Origin: Luteococcus sp048595755
GTDB lineage: Bacteria; Actinomycetota; Actinomycetes; Propionibacteriales; Propionibacteriaceae
NCBI RefSeq assembly: GCF_048595755.1
Contig: NZ_CP184360.1
Location: 1,860,001 to 1,924,000 of the forward strand
Reading direction: 5' to 3'
DNA: 64,000 nt
Within the stretch, counting starts at the first letter, position 1; every line of letters starts with the position of its first letter. The notes beneath the pieces were generated by a model. That model was not told the DNA's origin. It saw only the letters and a program-made list of their open reading frames with translations, and made no database searches. Positions 23,414 through 32,068 of this stretch are shown in pieces. The translations under genes and the position numbers were made by a program.

Positions 23414-24910
23414 ATGTCCCACCTGTACATCGACGGCGCCTGGCAGCCAGCCGCATCCGGTGCCACGCGAGAGATCCTTTGTCCCGCCGACGGCACGCTG
23501 GTCACCACCGTCAGTGAAGGCGCCGAGGCCGACGCCAAACTCGCCATCGCCGCCGCCCGAAAGGCCTTCGACAACGGTGAATGGCCCAACACCCCCGGAC
23601 CCGAGCGTGGCCTGCTGCTGCACCGGCTCGCCGACCTGCTGACCGACGAGAAGGAGGAGGTCGCTCGTCTGGAGGCCCTCGACACGGGCAAGCGGATGGT
23701 CGAGGCGCGCCTCGACATGGACGACATCATCAGCGTCTTTCGTCACTTCGCCACCCTCGCCGCCGCCGAGCAGGGCCGCGTCGTGGACCCGGGCATGCCG
23801 GGCGTCTCCTCGCGCGTGGTGGCCGAGCCGGTGGGGGTGTGCAGCATGATCACGCCCTGGAACTACCCGCTGCTGCAGACCTCGTGGAAGGTGGCCCCCG
23901 CACTGGCCGCCGGCAACACCTTCGTCCTCAAGCCCAGTGAGCTGACCCCGTCGACGGCGATCTGGCTGATGGGCGCGCTGGAACGCCTGGGCCTGCCCAA
24001 GGGTGTGGCCAACCTGGTGCTGGGCCCCGGCGCCACCGTCGGTGCCACCATGACCAGCCACCCCGACGTCGACCTGGTCAGCTTCACCGGCGGACTGCAG
24101 ACCGGACGCGGCATCATGGCCGCCGCGGCCCCCACCGTGAAGCGCGTCGCCCTGGAGCTGGGTGGCAAGAACCCGAATGTGATCTTTGCCGACGCAGACC
24201 TGGATGCCGCCATCGACAATGCGCTCACTGCGATCTTCCTGGACTCCGGCCAGGTGTGCTCGGCGGGCGCCCGCCTGGTGGTGGAGGAGTCCGTCCATGA
24301 CCAGGTCGTCGACGAGTTGGTGCGCCGTGCCGGTGAGATCCGGCTGGGTGGTCCCTTCGACGAGCAGGCCGAGACCGGCCCGCTGATCAGCGGACCGCAC
24401 CGCGAGAAGGTGGAGGCCTACGTCGAGGCCGCCGTCGCCGAGGGCGCCAAGCTCCTGGTCGGCGGCAAGCGCCCCGACGATCCCGAGCTGGACAAGGGCT
24501 TCTACTACCTGCCCACCATCCTCGACGAGTGCACCAGCTCCATGAGCTGCGTCCAGGACGAGTCCTTCGGGCCGGTGCTCACCGTGGAGACCTTCAGCGG
24601 TTCCACCCGTGAGGAGGCCGAGGATGCCGCCGTCGCGGTCGCCAATGACACCATCTACGGCCTGGCCGGGGCGGTGTGGACCGAGAACGCGGGCCGCGCC
24701 GAGCGGGTCGCCAAGCGGCTGCGCCACGGAACCATCTGGATCAACGACTACCACCCCTACGTCGCGGGTGCCGAGTGGGGCGGCATGAAGCAGTCCGGCA
24801 TCGGCCGCGAACTGGGCCTGGCCGGCCTGCACGAGTACCAGGAGACCAAGCACATCTGGCACAACACCGCGCCCGCGCGGGCCGGCTGGTTCGCCGACAG
24901 CCGCGCCTGA
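23414..24910 (+). CDS. betB: Betaine-aldehyde dehydrogenase
   Basis: 498-residue NAD(P)-dependent aldehyde dehydrogenase oxidising betaine aldehyde to glycine betaine in the cytosol. The catalytic pair is Glu248 (ALELGGKNP) and Cys282 (SGQVCSAGAR), 34 residues apart as in the family. MITPWNYPLLQ and the FTGGLQTGRG cofactor loop are visible. ATG 23414 follows AGGAGAG. The context (betA, betT downstream) fixes the function. Confidence 0.92.
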   Translation: MSHLYIDGAWQPAASGATREILCPADGTLVTTVSEGAEADAKLAIAAARKAFDNGEWPNTPGPERGLLLHRLADLLTDEKEEVARLEALDTGKRMVEARLDMDDIISVFRHFATLAAAEQGRVVDPGMPGVSSRVVAEPVGVCSMITPWNYPLLQTSWKVAPALAAGNTFVLKPSELTPSTAIWLMGALERLGLPKGVANLVLGPGATVGATMTSHPDVDLVSFTGGLQTGRGIMAAAAPTVKRVALELGGKNPNVIFADADLDAAIDNALTAIFLDSGQVCSAGARLVVEESVHDQVVDELVRRAGEIRLGGPFDEQAETGPLISGPHREKVEAYVEAAVAEGAKLLVGGKRPDDPELDKGFYYLPTILDECTSSMSCVQDESFGPVLTVETFSGSTREEAEDAAVAVANDTIYGLAGAVWTENAGRAERVAKRLRHGTIWINDYHPYVAGAEWGGMKQSGIGRELGLAGLHEYQETKHIWHNTAPARAGWFADSRA

Positions 24911-24959
24911 CCCGTCCCTCGCGTCGGCCGAGCCTGTCGAGGCCCCGACCCCTGACCCC

Positions 24960-24998
24960 TACGAACTGACCAGTACGACCTGACCAGTACGAACGAGA
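24960..24998 (+). repeat. 14-bp tandem repeat in betB-betA gap
   Basis: TACGAACTGACCAG, TACGACCTGACCAG and a partial TACGAACGAG follow each other at 24960, 24974 and 24988, ending at the betA ribosome site. Confidence 0.6.
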
Positions 24999-25009
24999 TG
25001 AGGAAATCC

Positions 25010-26770
25010 ATGAAGCGTTACGACTACGTCATCGTCGGCGGTGGATCCGCCGGCTCCGTCATGGCGAACCGCCTGTCGGCAGACAAGAAGACCACCGTCC
25101 TGGTGCTCGAGGCCGGCCGCGCCGACTGGCGCGTCGACCCGCTGATCCACATGCCCGCCGCCCTGATGTTCCCCAGCGGCAACCCGCTCTACGACTGGGC
25201 CTACGAGTCCGAGCCCGAGCCCCACATGGGCGGCCGTCGCGTCAAGCACGCCCGCGGCAAGGTGCTGGGCGGCTCCAGCTCCATCAACGGCATGATCTTC
25301 CAGCGCGGCAATGCCGGCGACTACGACAAGTGGGCCACCAACCCCGGCATGGAGCACTGGGACTACGCCCACTGCCTGCCCTACTTCAAGCGGATGGAGA
25401 CCTGCACCGCCGGTGCCGACGACTGGCGTGGCGGCGCCGGCCCGCTGCACCTGGAGCGCGGCCCGGCCACCAGCCCGCTCTTCCAGGCCTTCTTCGAGGC
25501 CACCAAGCAGGCTGGTTTCCCCGCCACCGACGACGTCAACGGCTACCGCCAGGAGGGCTTCGCCCCCTTCGACCGCAATGTGAAGGACACCCGTCGTTGG
25601 AGCGCCTCGCGCGCCTACCTGACCCCCGTGCGCAAGCGCAAGAACCTGTTCGTCGAGACCCTCGCGCACGTCACCGGACTGCGCATGGACGGCAACAAGG
25701 TGACCGGCGTCGACTACGTGAAGATGCCGGGCAAGCGCCCCGAGAGCGTCGAGGCCGGCGAGGTCATCCTGTGCGGCGGTGCCTTCAACACCCCGCAGGT
25801 GATGCAGCTGTCCGGCATCGGTGACCCTGCCGCGCTGGAGAAGGCGGGCGTCAAGACCCGCGTCGAGCTGCCCGGCGTGGGCCAGAACCTGCAGGACCAC
25901 CTGGAGGTCTACATCCAGCACGCCGCCATCCAGCCCGTCTCCATCGCGCCGTGGCTGGCCTACTGGAAGGCCCCCGTCATCGGGGCCCAGTGGCTCTTTG
26001 CGAAGACCGGCGTGGGCGCCTCCAACCACTTCGAGGGCGGCGGCTTCATCCGCACCGACGACAAGGTGGCCTACCCCAACCTGATGTTCCACTTCCTGCC
26101 GATCGCGGTGCGCTACGACGGCACCGCCGCCGGTGGCGACCATGGTTACCAGGTGCACGTCGGCCCGATGAACTCCGACGTGGTGGGCGACGTGACCATC
26201 AAGGACAACGACCCCTTCAACCACCCGGCGATCCGCTTCAACTACCTGTCCACCGAGCGTGACCGCCAGGAGTGGGTGCAGGTCATTCGCGCCGCGCGCC
26301 ACATCCTGGCCCAGCCGGCCTTCGCGCCCTTCGACGGCGGCGAGCTCTCGCCCGGCCCCGAGGTGCAGACCGACCAGGAGATCATCGACTGGGTGGCCAA
26401 GGACGCCGAGACCGCGCTGCACCCGTCGTGCACCGCGGCGATGGGCACCGGCGAGATGGCCGTCACCGACCCGAACAGCATGAAGGTGCACGGGGTGGAG
26501 GGCCTGCGCGTCGTCGACGCCTCGGTCTTCCCGTCCATCACCAATGGGAACATCTACGCCCCGGTGATGATGGTGGCCGAGAAGGCGGCCGACCTGATCC
26601 TGGGCAACACCCCGCTGGCCCCGGCCGACGTGCCGGTCTACAAGGCTGGTCAGGGCATGCCGATCTTCCCCGAGGGTGATCCGCGCAACCAGGCCTGGAA
26701 CCGGGTCGAGGACATCCCCACCGCCATGGAGTCGATGGAGCGCTCCGGCCAGACGGAAGCCAGCGCGTGA
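25010..26770 (+). CDS. betA: Choline dehydrogenase (GMC oxidoreductase)
   Basis: 586-residue FAD enzyme oxidising choline to betaine aldehyde. The FAD dinucleotide motif is VIVGGGSAGSVMANRL (6-21). The GMC signature GKVLGGSSSINGMIFQRG follows, and the C-terminal TALHPSCTAAMG and VVDASVFPSITNGN hold the catalytic His/Asn. ATG 25010 is used (GAGGAA upstream); ATG 24998 overlaps that site. The stop overlaps the betT start (GTGA). Confidence 0.93.
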   Translation: MKRYDYVIVGGGSAGSVMANRLSADKKTTVLVLEAGRADWRVDPLIHMPAALMFPSGNPLYDWAYESEPEPHMGGRRVKHARGKVLGGSSSINGMIFQRGNAGDYDKWATNPGMEHWDYAHCLPYFKRMETCTAGADDWRGGAGPLHLERGPATSPLFQAFFEATKQAGFPATDDVNGYRQEGFAPFDRNVKDTRRWSASRAYLTPVRKRKNLFVETLAHVTGLRMDGNKVTGVDYVKMPGKRPESVEAGEVILCGGAFNTPQVMQLSGIGDPAALEKAGVKTRVELPGVGQNLQDHLEVYIQHAAIQPVSIAPWLAYWKAPVIGAQWLFAKTGVGASNHFEGGGFIRTDDKVAYPNLMFHFLPIAVRYDGTAAGGDHGYQVHVGPMNSDVVGDVTIKDNDPFNHPAIRFNYLSTERDRQEWVQVIRAARHILAQPAFAPFDGGELSPGPEVQTDQEIIDWVAKDAETALHPSCTAAMGTGEMAVTDPNSMKVHGVEGLRVVDASVFPSITNGNIYAPVMMVAEKAADLILGNTPLAPADVPVYKAGQGMPIFPEGDPRNQAWNRVEDIPTAMESMERSGQTEASA

Positions 26771-28830
26771 GCGGGGCCGCAGCGGTTGCCCCCTCCGGGG
26801 GGCATCCCGATGCGCCGCAGGTCGTCCGGCCCCGGGCCAAGTGGCCCGTGCTGGGCGTCTCCGCCCTGGTGACGATCATCGTCGCCGGCTGGGGCCTGGG
26901 CGCCCCGGACCACGCCCTGCGCGTCCTGGGACGCGTGGTCGGGCTGATCTCCGACTGGTTCGGCTGGTTCTACATCGCCCTGGCCACCGCGGTGCTGTTC
27001 TTCGTGGTCGTCGTCGGGCTGCGCCACTCCCGGGTGCGGCTGGGCAAGGACACCGACCGACCCGAGTTCAGCACCTTCGCATGGGCCTCGATGCTCTTCG
27101 CCGCGGGCATCGGCACCGACGTGATGTTCTTCGCCGTGGCCGAGCCGGTGAGTCAGTACATGCTGCCGCCGCAGATCCAGGGGGAATCCCTGGAGGCGGC
27201 CCGGCAGGCGACGGTGTGGACCATGTTCCACTACGGCATCACCGGGTGGGGCATGTACGTGCTGATGGGCATGGCCCTGGGCTACTTCGCCCACCGCAAG
27301 GGGCTGCCGTTGGCCGTGCGTTCGGCGCTGCATCCCCTGCTGGGCAAGCGGATCAACGGGGCAGCCGGTGACGCGGTCGACATCGCCACCGTGGTGGGCA
27401 CCATCTTCGGTGTGGCCACCAGCCTGGGCATCGGCGTGGTCATGCTGAACGTGGGCCTGGACATCCTCTTCGGGGTGGAACAGGGCCTCGGCGCCCAGGT
27501 GGGGCTGGTGGTGCTGGCCGTGACGGTCGCGACCGTCTCGGCGCTGACCGGCGTGGATCGCGGCATCCGCATCCTCAGCCAGCTCAACGTGCTGCTGGCC
27601 ATCGCGCTGGCGGCCTGGGTGCTGGTGACCGGTGACTCCACTTTCCTGCTGCGCGCCATGACGATGAACATCGGTGATTTCATCAGCATGTTCCCCGGCA
27701 TGACGCTGGACACGATGGCCTATGACCACCCGGCCGACTGGATGGGCGCCTGGACGCTCTTCTTCTGGGCCTGGTGGATCGCCTGGGCCTCCTTCGTCGG
27801 CATGTTCCTGGCGCGAATCTCGCGCGGACGCACCATCGGCCAGTTCGTGCTGGGCACCCTGACCATCCCCTTCTGCTACATCGTGATGTGGGTGACCATC
27901 TTCGGCAATGCCGCGGTCAACCAGATCCGCAACCTGGGCGACAAGGAGTTTGCGACGCTGGCGGTCGAGAGCCCCGAACTGGGCTTCTACCACCTGCTGC
28001 AGCAGTACCCGCTGCCCATGTTCATGGTGGGGCTGGCCACCTTCGTCGGTCTGCTCTTCTACGTGACCAGCGCCGACTCGGGTGCCCTGGTGATGGCCAA
28101 CCTGTCGAGCCACCTGCCCGACAGCGAGACCGATGCCCAGCCCGTGCTGCGCATCTTCTGGGCCCTGGCCACCGGTGTGCTGACCATCGCCATGCTCGCG
28201 GTGGACGGCATCGCCGCCTTGCAGAACGCGACGATCATCATGGGCCTGCCCTTCGCCTTCGTCATGGTGATGGTGATGGTCGGCCTGCACCGGGCGCTGG
28301 AGGGGGAGCGGAGCCGACGCGACGCCGCCCGTGCCCAGGTCACCTCGTCGCTGGTGGGCCGTGAGACGGTCGCCGCGCCCGGATCCTGGCGCAAGCGGCT
28401 GGGCGTCACCTTTGGTGCCGTCTCGGTCAAGCAGGCCAACCGGCACCTCGACTTGGTGGTGCTGCCCGCGCTGCGGGCCGTCGCCAAGGAGCTGGAGGCC
28501 CGCGGGGCACAGGCTCGCATCGTTGAGGGCGAGGCCATCCCCGAGCTGCGCGTCACCCGTCAGGTGCAGCTGGAGGTGGGCGACCCGGAGACCGAGGCGC
28601 TGTTCACCTACCCGCTGCAGGTGCGTCGGGTTCCGGCCCCCACCTACGGTGCGCGCATGATCGAGGCGGACGACTTCTCCACCCGGGTGGAGGCCGTGCT
28701 GCCGAGCGTGGGCGCCTATGACCTGATCTCCTACAACGAGGACCAGGTCTGCCACGACGTGCTGGATGCCTATGAGCGGCACCTGGCCACCACCCGCGCG
28801 GTGGCCGAGTTGGAATCCACCCAGCTCTGA
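26767..28830 (+). CDS. betT: BCCT-family choline transporter
   Basis: 687 residues: 12 TM core plus a ~180-residue C-terminal cytosolic domain, as in high-affinity proton-coupled BetT. TM3 has GIGTDVMFFAVAEP (BetT-like rather than the Na+ GMGIG of BetP). The signature WAWWIAWASFVGMFLARISR is in TM8, and MFPGMTLDTMAYD precedes it. The C-terminal domain (RHLDLVVLPALRAV, YDLISYNEDQVCHDVLDAYERHL) probably senses osmotic state. GTG 26767 overlaps the betA stop by 4 nt. It imports choline for BetA/BetB. A perfect terminator follows. Confidence 0.93.
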   Translation: MSGAAAVAPSGGHPDAPQVVRPRAKWPVLGVSALVTIIVAGWGLGAPDHALRVLGRVVGLISDWFGWFYIALATAVLFFVVVVGLRHSRVRLGKDTDRPEFSTFAWASMLFAAGIGTDVMFFAVAEPVSQYMLPPQIQGESLEAARQATVWTMFHYGITGWGMYVLMGMALGYFAHRKGLPLAVRSALHPLLGKRINGAAGDAVDIATVVGTIFGVATSLGIGVVMLNVGLDILFGVEQGLGAQVGLVVLAVTVATVSALTGVDRGIRILSQLNVLLAIALAAWVLVTGDSTFLLRAMTMNIGDFISMFPGMTLDTMAYDHPADWMGAWTLFFWAWWIAWASFVGMFLARISRGRTIGQFVLGTLTIPFCYIVMWVTIFGNAAVNQIRNLGDKEFATLAVESPELGFYHLLQQYPLPMFMVGLATFVGLLFYVTSADSGALVMANLSSHLPDSETDAQPVLRIFWALATGVLTIAMLAVDGIAALQNATIIMGLPFAFVMVMVMVGLHRALEGERSRRDAARAQVTSSLVGRETVAAPGSWRKRLGVTFGAVSVKQANRHLDLVVLPALRAVAKELEARGAQARIVEGEAIPELRVTRQVQLEVGDPETEALFTYPLQVRRVPAPTYGARMIEADDFSTRVEAVLPSVGAYDLISYNEDQVCHDVLDAYERHLATTRAVAELESTQL

Positions 28831-28850
28831 ACCCGCACTGCAAGGCAGTG

Positions 28851-28883
28851 ACGAAGGCCCCCGGCTTGGCCGGGGGCCTTCGT
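28851..28883 (+). terminator. Terminator of the bet operon
   Basis: Perfect 15-bp stem ACGAAGGCCCCCGGC / GCCGGGGGCCTTCGT with a TTG loop; no long T-run. Confidence 0.85.
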
Positions 28884-28927
28884 GCCGTCCTGGGGGAAGG
28901 AGCGCGTGAATCCGGCGCATTGAAAGG

Positions 28928-28940
28928 TTAGGCTCGCCTT
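28928..28940 (+). promoter_or_regulatory. Iron box abutting the siderophore-interacting protein start
   Basis: TTAGGCTCGCCTT matches the IdeR/DtxR core with one changed end base and touches ATG 28941 directly. No Shine-Dalgarno lies at normal distance (AAAGG is 13 bases upstream), which points to a leaderless mRNA with the box at the transcription start. Confidence 0.65.
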
Positions 28941-29783
28941 ATGTCGAACAATGAGGTCTCGTCCACCGCTCCATCCGCACGGCCGCGCCCCGGCAGCAAG
29001 GCTCGGGTGATGCGCAGCGCCACCATCAGCGCCGTCGAACGTCTCAACCGTGACCTGGTGCGGCTGCACTTCGAGGGGGAGGACCTGCAGCAGTTCGGGC
29101 CGCTGGAGCCCACCGACAGCTATGTGAAGATCCGTTTCGGTGATGTCACCCGCACCTACACGATCCGCCACCACGATCCGGTGGAGGGACGCATGGTCAT
29201 CGACTTTGTGGTGCACGGCGCCCAGGGTATTGCGGGGCCGTGGGCCGCCGCCGCGCAGGTGGGAGACCAGATCACCTTCGGCGGTCTCGGTGGCGCCTGG
29301 CATCCCGACGAGGCTGCCGACCACCACATCTTCATCGGCGACGAGTCGGCCATCCCGGCCATCGCCGCCGCACTCGACGCCCTGCCACACACGGCACGCG
29401 CCACCGCCTTCCTCGAGGTTGCCGACGAGTCCGTGCGGCCCCCGCTGCGCCCGCTGCCCGGCCTCGAGGTGGTGTGGGTCGACCGCGCGCCCGACGGCGG
29501 CAGTGCCGCCGCGCCCTACGGTGTGCTGCTGGCCCACAAGGTTCGTGAGGCGCACTTCCCGCAGGGGCGGCTGTCGCTGTTCGTGCACGGCAATGCCGAG
29601 ATGATCAAGGACGTGCGGCGAAACCTGTTCGTCGAGCGTGGCCTGGCCAAGCAGGACGTCTCGATCTCGGGCTACTGGCGCACCGGGCTGGCCGAGGACG
29701 ACTGGCAGCGCACCAAGCGTGACTTCGTCGCACAGATGGAACGGGAACAGGACCAGGCCCAGCCGGCAGGGGACGGGGCCTGA
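28941..29783 (+). CDS. Siderophore-interacting protein (FAD ferric reductase)
   Basis: 280 residues, SIP/ViuB family: reduces Fe(III)-siderophores in the cytosol to release Fe(II). The FAD-binding barrel carries RTYTIRHHDPVEGRMVIDFV (key RxYTIR at ~74-79), then VHGAQGIAGPWA (~95-106). The NAD(P)H-binding domain has HHIFIGDESAIPAIAAAL. The C-terminal GYWRTGLAEDDW is typical. An iron box overlaps its promoter. No siderophore transporter is adjacent; an IS110 element has inserted just downstream. Confidence 0.92.
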   Translation: MSNNEVSSTAPSARPRPGSKARVMRSATISAVERLNRDLVRLHFEGEDLQQFGPLEPTDSYVKIRFGDVTRTYTIRHHDPVEGRMVIDFVVHGAQGIAGPWAAAAQVGDQITFGGLGGAWHPDEAADHHIFIGDESAIPAIAAALDALPHTARATAFLEVADESVRPPLRPLPGLEVVWVDRAPDGGSAAAPYGVLLAHKVREAHFPQGRLSLFVHGNAEMIKDVRRNLFVERGLAKQDVSISGYWRTGLAEDDWQRTKRDFVAQMEREQDQAQPAGDGA

Positions 29784-29904
29784 GCCTCACTGGTTGACCC
29801 TTGAGGGGGCAAGGCGGATCGTCTTGTCTGCACCCCGGGTTCATCGAGTCACTGCCAAGCTGAGCGAGTCGGTCCGTTGGACACGACCTGGCTGAGAGTT
29901 GCAG

Positions 29905-30010
29905 GGCTCGGTGGCCCGGGACGTGCAGATCGGCCATAGGGCTTTGCGCCAAGGACCTGGCCGGGTCCCGGAGCGCCTCAGTGAGCGACCGACCGTCACG
30001 TCCCGGACCG
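29905..30010 (+). ncRNA. Candidate IS110 bridge RNA
   Basis: IS110 elements encode a structured bridge RNA in the non-coding end before the transposase; it base-pairs with donor and target DNA. Here CCGGGACGTG (29916-29925) is complementary to CACGTCCCGG (29997-30006), closing a ~70-nt domain with further pairing potential inside (GGCCAT, CCTGGCC). The borders are inferred from that stem only. Confidence 0.45.
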
Positions 30011-30049
30011 GAGTGCTGATCCATGGGCTGAACGGAAAGGAGCACTCTG

Positions 30050-31273
30050 ATGCAGGCTACGCCCACTTTCGCCGGGATCGACTGGTCCTGGCAGCACCAT
30101 GCAGTATGCATCGTGGATGCGCGGGGTCAGCGCCTCGAGGAGGTGGTGGTTGCGCATTCCCGTCCGGGTCTGGCGCGCGTGACCAGGGTGTTGCGCGAGC
30201 ACGGGGTGGAGCAGGTCGGGATCGAACGCGGCGACGGGCCGGTGGTCGAGCACCTGATGCGCGATGGGTTCGAGGTCGTGGTGATCAGCGCCCGACAGGT
30301 CAAGTCGCTGCGAGCCCGTTACGGTTCGGCCGGGAACAAGGACGACCGCCTCGACGCATTCGTCCTTGCCGACGCCCTGCGCACCGATGCAGGGCGCTGG
30401 GCCGTTGTACGACCCGACGGTGACGCCACGGTCGCGCTACGGATGCTCGTGCGCGCTAGGCATGACCTGGTGCAGCATCGCATCGCGGTCCACAACCAGT
30501 TGCTCGCTGTCCTGCAGCACAACTTCCCCGGGGCCATCGGCTTGTTCAGCCAGCTGGACATCCCGATCAGCCTTGCCTTCTTGCGCAGGTTCCCCACCGA
30601 GGTCAAAGCGGCCTGGCTGAGCGAGGCGCGCATGGCCCACTGGCTCAAGGCCAACAGCTACTGCGGCCGTCACAGCGCCCACCAACTCCTCACCCACCTG
30701 CGCCAGGCCGCGACCGGACGCCTTCGTGGGCCGGCTGCCGAGGCCAGCGAGGTGATCGTCACCACCTTGGTCGAGCTCCTGACAACCCTTCGCCACGAGC
30801 AGGACCACCTCGAGACCCGGATCAAGGAAGCCCTTCTCGAACACCCGGATGGACCCATCTTCCAGTCCCTGCCACGCGCCGGCGTCATCCGCGCCGCGAC
30901 CCTGCTGGCCGAGATCGGGGACTGCCGAGCCCGCTACCCTGACCCGTCAGCGCTCGCCGCCGCAGCCGGTGTCGCCCCGTCGACCCGCCAGTCCGGCAAA
31001 CACCTGACCGTGTCCTACCGCCAAGGCTGCAACAAACAGCTGCGCGCAGCTCTGGTCGACTGGGCCCAGGACACCCCCCGCGCCAACGACTGGGCCCGTG
31101 ACACCTATGACCGCGCCCGAAGCCGCGGCTGCCGCCACCCCCACGCCACACGCATCCTCGCCCAGAACTGGACCCGGATCCTGTGGAGGTGCTGGCACGA
31201 CCACCAGCCCTACCAACCCGAACGCCACGGACGACTTCAAACACTCATACAACCCGGCGAAGGGTTGACATAG
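30050..31273 (+). CDS. IS110-family DEDD transposase
   Basis: 407 residues. The N-terminal RuvC-like DEDD domain shows AGIDWSWQHHAV (Asp10), GIERGDGPVV (Glu ~60) and NKDDRLDAFVLADAL (Asp ~101 and ~104). A coiled linker follows. The C-terminal Tnp (transposase_20) domain has LPRAGVIRAATLLAEIGD and GVAPSTRQSGKH with the catalytic serine. A GGAAAGGAG ribosome site precedes ATG 30050. It appears intact and potentially active. Confidence 0.93.
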   Translation: MQATPTFAGIDWSWQHHAVCIVDARGQRLEEVVVAHSRPGLARVTRVLREHGVEQVGIERGDGPVVEHLMRDGFEVVVISARQVKSLRARYGSAGNKDDRLDAFVLADALRTDAGRWAVVRPDGDATVALRMLVRARHDLVQHRIAVHNQLLAVLQHNFPGAIGLFSQLDIPISLAFLRRFPTEVKAAWLSEARMAHWLKANSYCGRHSAHQLLTHLRQAATGRLRGPAAEASEVIVTTLVELLTTLRHEQDHLETRIKEALLEHPDGPIFQSLPRAGVIRAATLLAEIGDCRARYPDPSALAAAAGVAPSTRQSGKHLTVSYRQGCNKQLRAALVDWAQDTPRANDWARDTYDRARSRGCRHPHATRILAQNWTRILWRCWHDHQPYQPERHGRLQTLIQPGEGLT

Positions 31274-31278
31274 GGCTC

Positions 31279-31515
31279 TCAGACCGCCAGCTGCACCTGC
31301 GTGCTGAAGCGAGAGCTCTCGGGGTGCAGGGCCGGCAGGTCGTGCACGTCGGCCCGGGCAGTGGCGTCATGGGCGGCGGTGGCCCGGCTCCGCCGTGCCC
31401 GCAGGTGCTGGGCCGTGGCCAGTGCCAGGATGGCGGGGGCCAACAACAGCGGGATGACGGCAGCGATGGCGACGAAGACGGCGAAGGCGGCGGCAAGACC
31501 CAGGATGTTCGGCAT
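31279..31515 (-). CDS. Small membrane protein, paralogue 1
   Basis: 78 residues from ATG 31515 (GGTGAGG upstream). One long TM segment or hairpin (LGLAAAFAVFVAIAAVIPLLLAPAILAL, given in parts: FAVFVAIAAVIPLLL) followed by a basic helix HLRARRSR and a soluble tail. It is clearly related to the next gene. Its stop is 5 bp from the IS110 transposase stop, so the element may have displaced its original downstream sequence. Confidence 0.65.
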   Translation of the reverse strand: MPNILGLAAAFAVFVAIAAVIPLLLAPAILALATAQHLRARRSRATAAHDATARADVHDLPALHPESSRFSTQVQLAV

Positions 31516-31649
31516 GACCTCACCATTCCAATCAGCGGGGGTGGCGCACATCGGGCCAGGGAGTGGATCTGTCTACGACTTCTGGTGGGGCGGTCCGCGC
31601 TGACCTCATCCTCCAGTCGTAGGGGCGATCCTCTCTGGTCCGGTCAGGC

Positions 31650-31859
31650 TCAGGCGGCCTTGACGATCTTGGAGAGTTTGAAGGACTTCCTGCCAGCGGT
31701 GGCGGGGCGAGGCTCGTGGGCCACGTCGGATTCGACGGTGAGGGAACGACGGTGCAGGTACATGGTCAGCAACACCACGGGAGCGATGACCAGCGGCACG
31801 AGGGCGGCGATGAGGACGAAGACGGCGATGAGCAGGAAAAGACCAAGAAGCGCGGACAT
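31650..31859 (-). CDS. Small membrane protein, paralogue 2
   Basis: 69 residues from ATG 31859 (GAGAG upstream). The hydrophobic N-terminus (LIAVFVLIAALVPLVIAPV) matches paralogue 1 (FAVFVAIAAVIPLLLAPA), and both continue with an H-x-R basic patch. The end is Lys-rich (GRKSFKLSKIVKAA). Tandem duplication is likely. Function unknown. It is divergent from ilvD; the 209-bp gap 31860-32068 shows no obvious regulatory element. Confidence 0.65.
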   Translation of the reverse strand: MSALLGLFLLIAVFVLIAALVPLVIAPVVLLTMYLHRRSLTVESDVAHEPRPATAGRKSFKLSKIVKAA

Positions 31860-32068
31860 GTCTCTCATTCTGGCCCGCTGCGGAGTCATCTCCGCCTGTG
31901 AGCGGGGGCTTTTCAGCCACCTCGAAGGCAGTTCAGGGAACTCTTGGAGTCTGCTTGGTTGGTGTTAAGGCAGTGGTCACTTGTACGTCACCATGTGGGT
32001 AGGGACGGTCGCTTCCCACAGGGCGGCGCCAGACGGTCCAAGGCAGGGTGAGCACCTAGCATGGATCC

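Larger units (their letters stand above)
29800..31276 (+). mobile_element. IS110-family insertion sequence
   Basis: One DEDD transposase gene (30050-31273) with a ~250-bp non-coding left end and almost no right end. The element sits between the SIP gene stop and a small membrane gene whose stop is 5 bp beyond the transposase stop. IS110 elements lack clear terminal inverted repeats and target duplications, so exact ends are estimates. Confidence 0.75.

Noticed and set aside
24959..26491. Long open frame on the minus strand opposite betA
   Set aside because: Its composition (Gly/Val/Asp/His-rich, no domain) is the usual shadow of a high-GC gene; betA is unmistakable on the other strand.
26650..28920. 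756-codon open frame opposite betT
   Set aside because: Low-complexity His/Gln/Arg composition typical of the antisense of a membrane protein gene.
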